NCBI GenBank assembly: GCA_016213645.1
Contig: JACQZY010000013.1
Span: 62,001 to 126,000 of the forward strand
Length of the DNA stretch: 64,000 bases
DNA from: Actinomycetota bacterium
GTDB taxonomy: Bacteria; Actinomycetota; Thermoleophilia; Solirubrobacterales; JACPNS01
Direction: 5' to 3'
Part shown: positions 60,657 to 64,000 of the stretch, piece after piece
Numbering within the stretch: the stretch's first letter is position 1
How the letters are laid out: the number at the start of each line of letters is the position of its first letter
Program-made: the position numbers and the translations under genes
The notes under the pieces: model-generated
What the model saw: the letters and a program-made list of their open reading frames with translations, nothing else
The model's database searches: none
What the model was told of the DNA's origin: nothing

Positions 60657-61248
60657 CGAGAAGCGGGCACGCATCGTGGAAGCGATGCGCCGCTGCGTCG
60701 CGCGTTACGGCGCGCCGGGCGCGACGTTCGAGCACGTCGCCGCAGAGGCCGGTGTCAGCCGCGGCCTATTGCACTACCACTTCGGCACGAAGGAGAAGCT
60801 GCTGGAGGCGGTGATGCACCGTCAGACCGAAATCGTCACAGAGTTGATGCGCGCCGGAGCCGAGGCGTCTCGCAATGGCGATGACGCGATCAACGCGTTA
60901 TTGCGCGGCACCGAGGGAATCGTGCGGCACGACCCGGATGTGTTTCTGGTCGCGTTCGAAATGATCGGACACTCCCGCCGCGAGCCGAGCCTGGCCGAGT
61001 CGGTGGCCGCGCACAACCGCGCGGTGTGTGACGAGATAGAGCGCGGACTTGTGCGCCTTGAAAACGCGCACGCCGTGCGGCTCAGGGCGACATCGCGCGC
61101 GACTGCCGCCGCTTTGTTGCTGCTCTCGAACGGTCTCGCTTTGCAAATGCTCGAACGACCCGATGGCGACCACGAAGAAACGATCAAGACGACCATGGCT
61201 GCGGCCGGCTGTATTTTGGGGATAGAGCGTCGCGCGACAACCAACTGA
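60637..61248 (+). CDS. TetR-family transcriptional regulator
   Basis: The protein has 203 residues. N-terminal helix-turn-helix (about 9-55): RARIVEAMRRCVARYG, FEHVAAEAGVSRGLLHYHFG, KEKLLEAVM. The C-terminal ligand/dimer domain (about 60-200) is helical with no predictable ligand. It overlaps the MBL gene by 20 bases and is followed two bases later by the DUF998 membrane protein. Transcription with both neighbours suggests it regulates this small operon in response to a ligand handled by the hydrolase. Confidence 0.9.
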   Translation: MATERASEKRARIVEAMRRCVARYGAPGATFEHVAAEAGVSRGLLHYHFGTKEKLLEAVMHRQTEIVTELMRAGAEASRNGDDAINALLRGTEGIVRHDPDVFLVAFEMIGHSRREPSLAESVAAHNRAVCDEIERGLVRLENAHAVRLRATSRATAAALLLLSNGLALQMLERPDGDHEETIKTTMAAAGCILGIERRATTN

Positions 61249-61250
61249 CG

Positions 61251-61901
61251 ATGATGGGGATACGATCGAACAGAACCCTTGTCGCCTGCGGTTTCGTGGC
61301 TCCTGCGCTTTACGTGTGCGCCGACCTGGTCGCCGCGCTGCGCTACGACGGTTACAGCTGGCTCGATCAGACGGTCAGCGAGCTGTTTGCGATCGGCGCT
61401 CCGACACGGCCGCTCGTGGTGGTGTTGTTCGGGATATACAACCTGTTGCTGGTGGCGTTCGGCGTCGGCGTCTGGCGCGCGGCGAACGGGCGGCAGACAT
61501 TACGTGTGACGTCGTGTCTACTGGTCGCAAGCGCGCTGCTCGGCGTCGCGGTCGATCTGTTTTTTCCGATTCACCAGCGCGGTGTTTCGGCCGGCTTGAC
61601 CGACACGATTCACGCAGTGGCCACCGCCGTACAAGTGCTGTTCATTTTCATCATGGTCGCCTGCACGGCACGTCTGTTCACGCGCGCATTCGCGTGGTAT
61701 TCACTATTCACGATCATTTTCTTGCTCTCAGGTGGAGTGCTCGCGGGTTTAGCCGGCGGCGATCTCGCGGCAAACGAACCAACCCCGTGGATGGGAGCAA
61801 CCGAGCGGATGCTGATTTACGCATATTCGCTGTGGCTCGCGGTTCTGTCGACCGCACTGCTCAGGCGCCCCCCGACGGGCAGATCGCCGACGGCGAACTA
61901 A
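61251..61901 (+). CDS. DUF998 family membrane protein
   Basis: The protein has 216 residues with six hydrophobic segments. After the first comes SWLDQTVSELFAIGAP, a hallmark of DUF998 proteins; the rest (VVVLFGIYNLLLVAFGVGVW, LLVASALLGVAVDLFFP, MVACTARLFTRAFAWYSL) is typical too. The function is unknown. It is the last gene of an MBL-tetR-DUF998 operon, and its 3' end overlaps glyQS (minus) by four bases. Confidence 0.85.
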   Translation: MMGIRSNRTLVACGFVAPALYVCADLVAALRYDGYSWLDQTVSELFAIGAPTRPLVVVLFGIYNLLLVAFGVGVWRAANGRQTLRVTSCLLVASALLGVAVDLFFPIHQRGVSAGLTDTIHAVATAVQVLFIFIMVACTARLFTRAFAWYSLFTIIFLLSGGVLAGLAGGDLAANEPTPWMGATERMLIYAYSLWLAVLSTALLRRPPTGRSPTAN

Positions 61902-63298
61902 CTCAGCTTGGGCGACTGCCAGGGCGCGGCCAAGCGCCTGGCAAGTTCGCCGGCGACTTCCGCGATCGGCAGACGCGACTGGTCCAGCGAGTCACGGTCG
62001 CGCAACGTGACCGTGTCGTCTTCCATCGTCTGATGGTCGATCGTGATGCCCCAGGGCGTGCCGATCTCGTCCTGGCGGCGATAGCGCTTTCCGATCGAAC
62101 CGCCCGTGTCGAACTCGGCCTGCATCAGTGGGCGTAGTTCTTCGTAAAGTGCGCGGGCTTTTTCGGGCTGACCGTCCTTGTTGACCAGGGGCAGCACGGC
62201 GGCCTTTACCGGGGCAAGCCTCGGGTGCAGGCGCAGCATGACGCGCTCGCGGCCTTCCACTTCTTCCTCGTCGTACGAGTCGACCATAAAGGCCAGCGTG
62301 CCGCGGTCGGCGCCGGCGGACGGTTCGATCACGTGCGGCATGAAACGCTCGTTGGTCTGCGGGTCCATGTACTCCAGCTTCTCACCACTGAACTTGGCGT
62401 GTTGGGTGAGGTCGAAGTTGCCTCGATTGGCGATGCCCTCCAGCTCGCTCCAGCCCATCGGAAACAGATATTCGATGTCGCTGGTCGCCGAGCTGTAGTG
62501 CGAAAGCTCGTCGTCGCCGTGCGCGCGCAGCATCAGGTGGTCGGGACGGATGCCCAGGTCCACGTACCACTGCATGCGCGCGGCCATCCACTCCTCGTGC
62601 TTGGTCGCCGCGTCATCTGGAGCGCAGAAATACTCGATCTCCATCTGCTCGAACTCGCGCGTGCGGAAGATGAAGTTGCCGGGCGTGATCTCGTTGCGAA
62701 AAGACTTGCCGATCTGCGCGATCCCCATCGGCAGCTTCTTGCGCGCGAACTGCATCACGTTCTTGAAGTTGACGAAGATGCCCTGGGCAGTCTCGGGTCG
62801 CAGGTAGATAGTGGAACCCTCTTCCTTGACCGGGCCCATGTTCGTCTCGAACATCAGATTGAACTGGCGCGGTTCGGAGAGCTCGCCGCCGCAGTTCGGG
62901 CAGACCACGTGATCGGTGGGCTTGCCCTCGGCCTCAAGCGCCTCGACCAGGTGGTCGTGGCGGAAGCGCTTCTTGCAGTCGCCCAGGCACTGAACGAGCG
63001 GATCGCTGAAGCCCTCCAGGTGGCCGCTGGCTTCCCAGGTCTTGGGGTGCATCAGGATCGCGGCATCCAGCAGCACAACGTCGTCTCGCTCCTGCACGAC
63101 GGCGCGGCGCCACTCGGCCTTGACGTTGTTCTTCAGCAGCACTCCGTAGTGACCGTAGTCGTAGGTGCTGGCGAGGCCGCCGTAGATCTCGGACGACTGG
63201 AAGATGAAGCCGCGGCGCTTGCAGAGCGCGACGATTTTGTCCATCGTCACGCTGTCGCCGCCGGCTGCCGGGTTCTGGCTGGTTTCGGAGCTACTCAT
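61898..63298 (-). CDS. glyQS: Glycyl-tRNA synthetase (class II, dimeric alpha2 type)
   Basis: The protein has 466 residues. It charges tRNA-Gly. Class II motifs: motif 1 near GLASTYDYGHYGVLLKNNVK, motif 2 FRNEITPGNFIFRTREFEQMEIE (about 195-215, cited in parts FRNEITPGNF, FRTREFEQME), motif 3 GADRGTLAFMVDSYDEEE with the conserved arginine. A zinc-binding-like CXXC segment VVCPNCGGEL (about 118) is inserted early, as in the bacterial alpha2 form. The anticodon domain occupies about 350-460 (LAPVKAAVLPLVNKDG). Single-gene form, not the separate GlyQ/GlyS. Confidence 0.95.
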   Translation of the reverse strand: MSSSETSQNPAAGGDSVTMDKIVALCKRRGFIFQSSEIYGGLASTYDYGHYGVLLKNNVKAEWRRAVVQERDDVVLLDAAILMHPKTWEASGHLEGFSDPLVQCLGDCKKRFRHDHLVEALEAEGKPTDHVVCPNCGGELSEPRQFNLMFETNMGPVKEEGSTIYLRPETAQGIFVNFKNVMQFARKKLPMGIAQIGKSFRNEITPGNFIFRTREFEQMEIEYFCAPDDAATKHEEWMAARMQWYVDLGIRPDHLMLRAHGDDELSHYSSATSDIEYLFPMGWSELEGIANRGNFDLTQHAKFSGEKLEYMDPQTNERFMPHVIEPSAGADRGTLAFMVDSYDEEEVEGRERVMLRLHPRLAPVKAAVLPLVNKDGQPEKARALYEELRPLMQAEFDTGGSIGKRYRRQDEIGTPWGITIDHQTMEDDTVTLRDRDSLDQSRLPIAEVAGELARRLAAPWQSPKLS

Positions 63299-63326
63299 GA
63301 GGGGTGTAAAGCTACCCTAAGCGCAC

Positions 63327-63800
63327 ATGCCGATCTACGAATACAGACGCAAGGATGGGTCGACCTTCGAGGTCATCCAGAAGTTCTCCGACGATGCACT
63401 GACGACGGATCCGGAAACCGGCGAGCCCGTGGAGCGGGTTTACACGGCGCCGGCAATCCATTTCAAGGGCTCGGGCTTCCACAACACGGACTACAGCAGC
63501 AGCCGGCGCGCGAAGGCCGGCGGAGGCGGGTCCGAGTCCGAGTCTGGTGCTGGATCGGGTTCCGGCGGTGGGTCCGGGTCTGACGGTGGCTCCGGGTCCG
63601 GCGGTGGCGATTCGTCGGGATCCGGCGGCGGTTCGGGATCGGACGCGAAGTCTGGATCTGAAGGCGGGTCTGGTTCGGGATCCGGCGGCGGGTCAGGATC
63701 TGGAGGCGGCTCAAGCTCCGGCGGCGGTTCGGGGTCAGGATCTGGAGGCGGCTCCGGATCTGGCTCCGGCGGCGGTTCCGGTTCAAGCACCGGCAGCTAA
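63327..63800 (+). CDS. FmdB-family protein lacking its zinc cysteines, with Gly/Ser-repeat tail
   Basis: The protein has 157 residues. The first 55 residues align with FmdB zinc-ribbon proteins: MPIYEYRRKDGSTFEVIQKF and AIHFKGSGFHNTDYS, but both CxxC pairs are replaced (YRRKDGS instead of YRCxxCG; TTDPETGEPV instead of CPxC), so no zinc is expected. Residues about 66-157 are an almost pure Gly/Ser repeat (GSGSGGGSG-type with some Asp/Glu/Lys), probably disordered. Intact FmdB-like proteins are typically near translation genes, as here (glyQS is divergent, 28 bases away). Function unknown. Confidence 0.7.
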   Translation: MPIYEYRRKDGSTFEVIQKFSDDALTTDPETGEPVERVYTAPAIHFKGSGFHNTDYSSSRRAKAGGGGSESESGAGSGSGGGSGSDGGSGSGGGDSSGSGGGSGSDAKSGSEGGSGSGSGGGSGSGGGSSSGGGSGSGSGGGSGSGSGGGSGSSTGS

Positions 63801-63859
63801 GCAAGAAGCGGCGTGTCCAGGCGGCGGCAAAGGCGGCCTCTCGATCAGAGGCTTCCGAC

Positions 63860-64000
63860 CTACCGCGACAACTTCCGCGCCGCCTTCGCCCGCTCGGCCT
63901 CCGAGACGATCAGACTGCCGGCAGGCCCCGGCGCGCTCGGCTGAAGCACGAAAGTCTTGGGATCCGGCCCCAGCGTGACGCTGGAGAGAAAGCCCATCAA
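63860..64000 (-). CDS. C-terminal end of an unidentified gene running off the window
   Basis: Minus-strand frame open from the right edge to TAG at 63860-63862 gives 46 residues: MGFLSSVTLGPDPKTFVLQP then APGPAGSLIVSEAERAKAARK. The end with SEAERAKAARKLSR is helical and basic. An ATG at 63997 could be an internal Met or a start. No family can be named. It is convergent with the FmdB-like gene. Confidence 0.35.
   Translation of the reverse strand: MMGFLSSVTLGPDPKTFVLQPSAPGPAGSLIVSEAERAKAARKLSR

Noticed and set aside
62225-63583. 452-residue frame antisense to glyQS
   Set aside because: Shadow of the glycyl-tRNA synthetase. No motif and no start signal.
63525-63796. Short repeated units that could look like a CRISPR or minisatellite array
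   Set aside because: They are in frame and encode Gly/Ser repeats of the FmdB-like protein. Unit lengths vary and there are no spacers.

Overview
The window is high-GC, gene-dense DNA from a Gram-positive-type bacterium, most likely an actinobacterium of the Thermoleophilia/Solirubrobacterales type. The pointers are a short SRP RNA, a dnaX-ybaB-recR string, an aspartate kinase with an internal beta-subunit start next to asd, a succinate dehydrogenase built from SdhA, SdhB and an HdrB-like SdhE, a one-polypeptide glycyl-tRNA synthetase, and an actinomycete-style integrative element. The taxon is an inference from gene content; no 16S gene is present.

Layout. 1-5.9 kb: the tail of a sigma factor with a membrane partner, a toxin-antitoxin-like pair whose nucleotidyltransferase has lost its middle, a degenerate NERD-like protein, an ABC-F ATPase, and a palindromic repeat element. 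5.9-17.0 kb: an integrated element of about 11.1 kb (5887-17009) inserted at the 3' end of tRNA-Val(CAC). It is bounded by 45-bp direct repeats. Its core is int, xis, a RepSA-like initiator, an FtsK-like transfer ATPase, a small SCO3933-type regulator, and an Xre-DUF5919/Nudix/HD module. Its cargo is an NgoMIV-like restriction enzyme, a C5-cytosine methyltransferase, a Vsr endonuclease, a truncated further gene and two exported proteins. A perfect LexA-type box lies in front of the methyltransferase.

17-35 kb: two polytopic glycosyltransferase-like proteins, SRP RNA, a beta-hydroxyacid dehydrogenase, dnaX-ybaB-recR, a CoA-transferase, a tandem HD-GYP protein, two exported proteins, then lysC-asd. 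35-50.8 kb: a foldase-like protein, an AlkD-type repair protein, sdhABE (minus strand), four tandem paralogues of a two-domain protein of unknown function, a site-2 protease, NAD-type isocitrate dehydrogenase, an SDR, an AAA/DUF4143 ATPase preceded by three 23-bp repeats, and mdh. 50.8-64 kb: a VapB-like mini-gene, two metallo-beta-lactamase-fold hydrolases, an orphan MNT nucleotidyltransferase, a 21-residue hydrophobic peptide gene with its own terminator, hsp20-lon, a tandem GGDEF protein, TetR/DUF998, glyQS, and an FmdB-like protein without its cysteines.

How it fits together. Succinate dehydrogenase, isocitrate dehydrogenase and malate dehydrogenase supply three TCA steps within 13 kb. 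Hsp20 and Lon form a translationally coupled protein-quality operon. A tandem GGDEF and a tandem HD-GYP protein, both made by internal duplication, are opposing c-di-GMP enzymes. The element carries a restriction-modification-repair set. Its integrase C-terminus is encoded by the attachment core plus host tRNA DNA, so it should differ between the integrated and circular forms.
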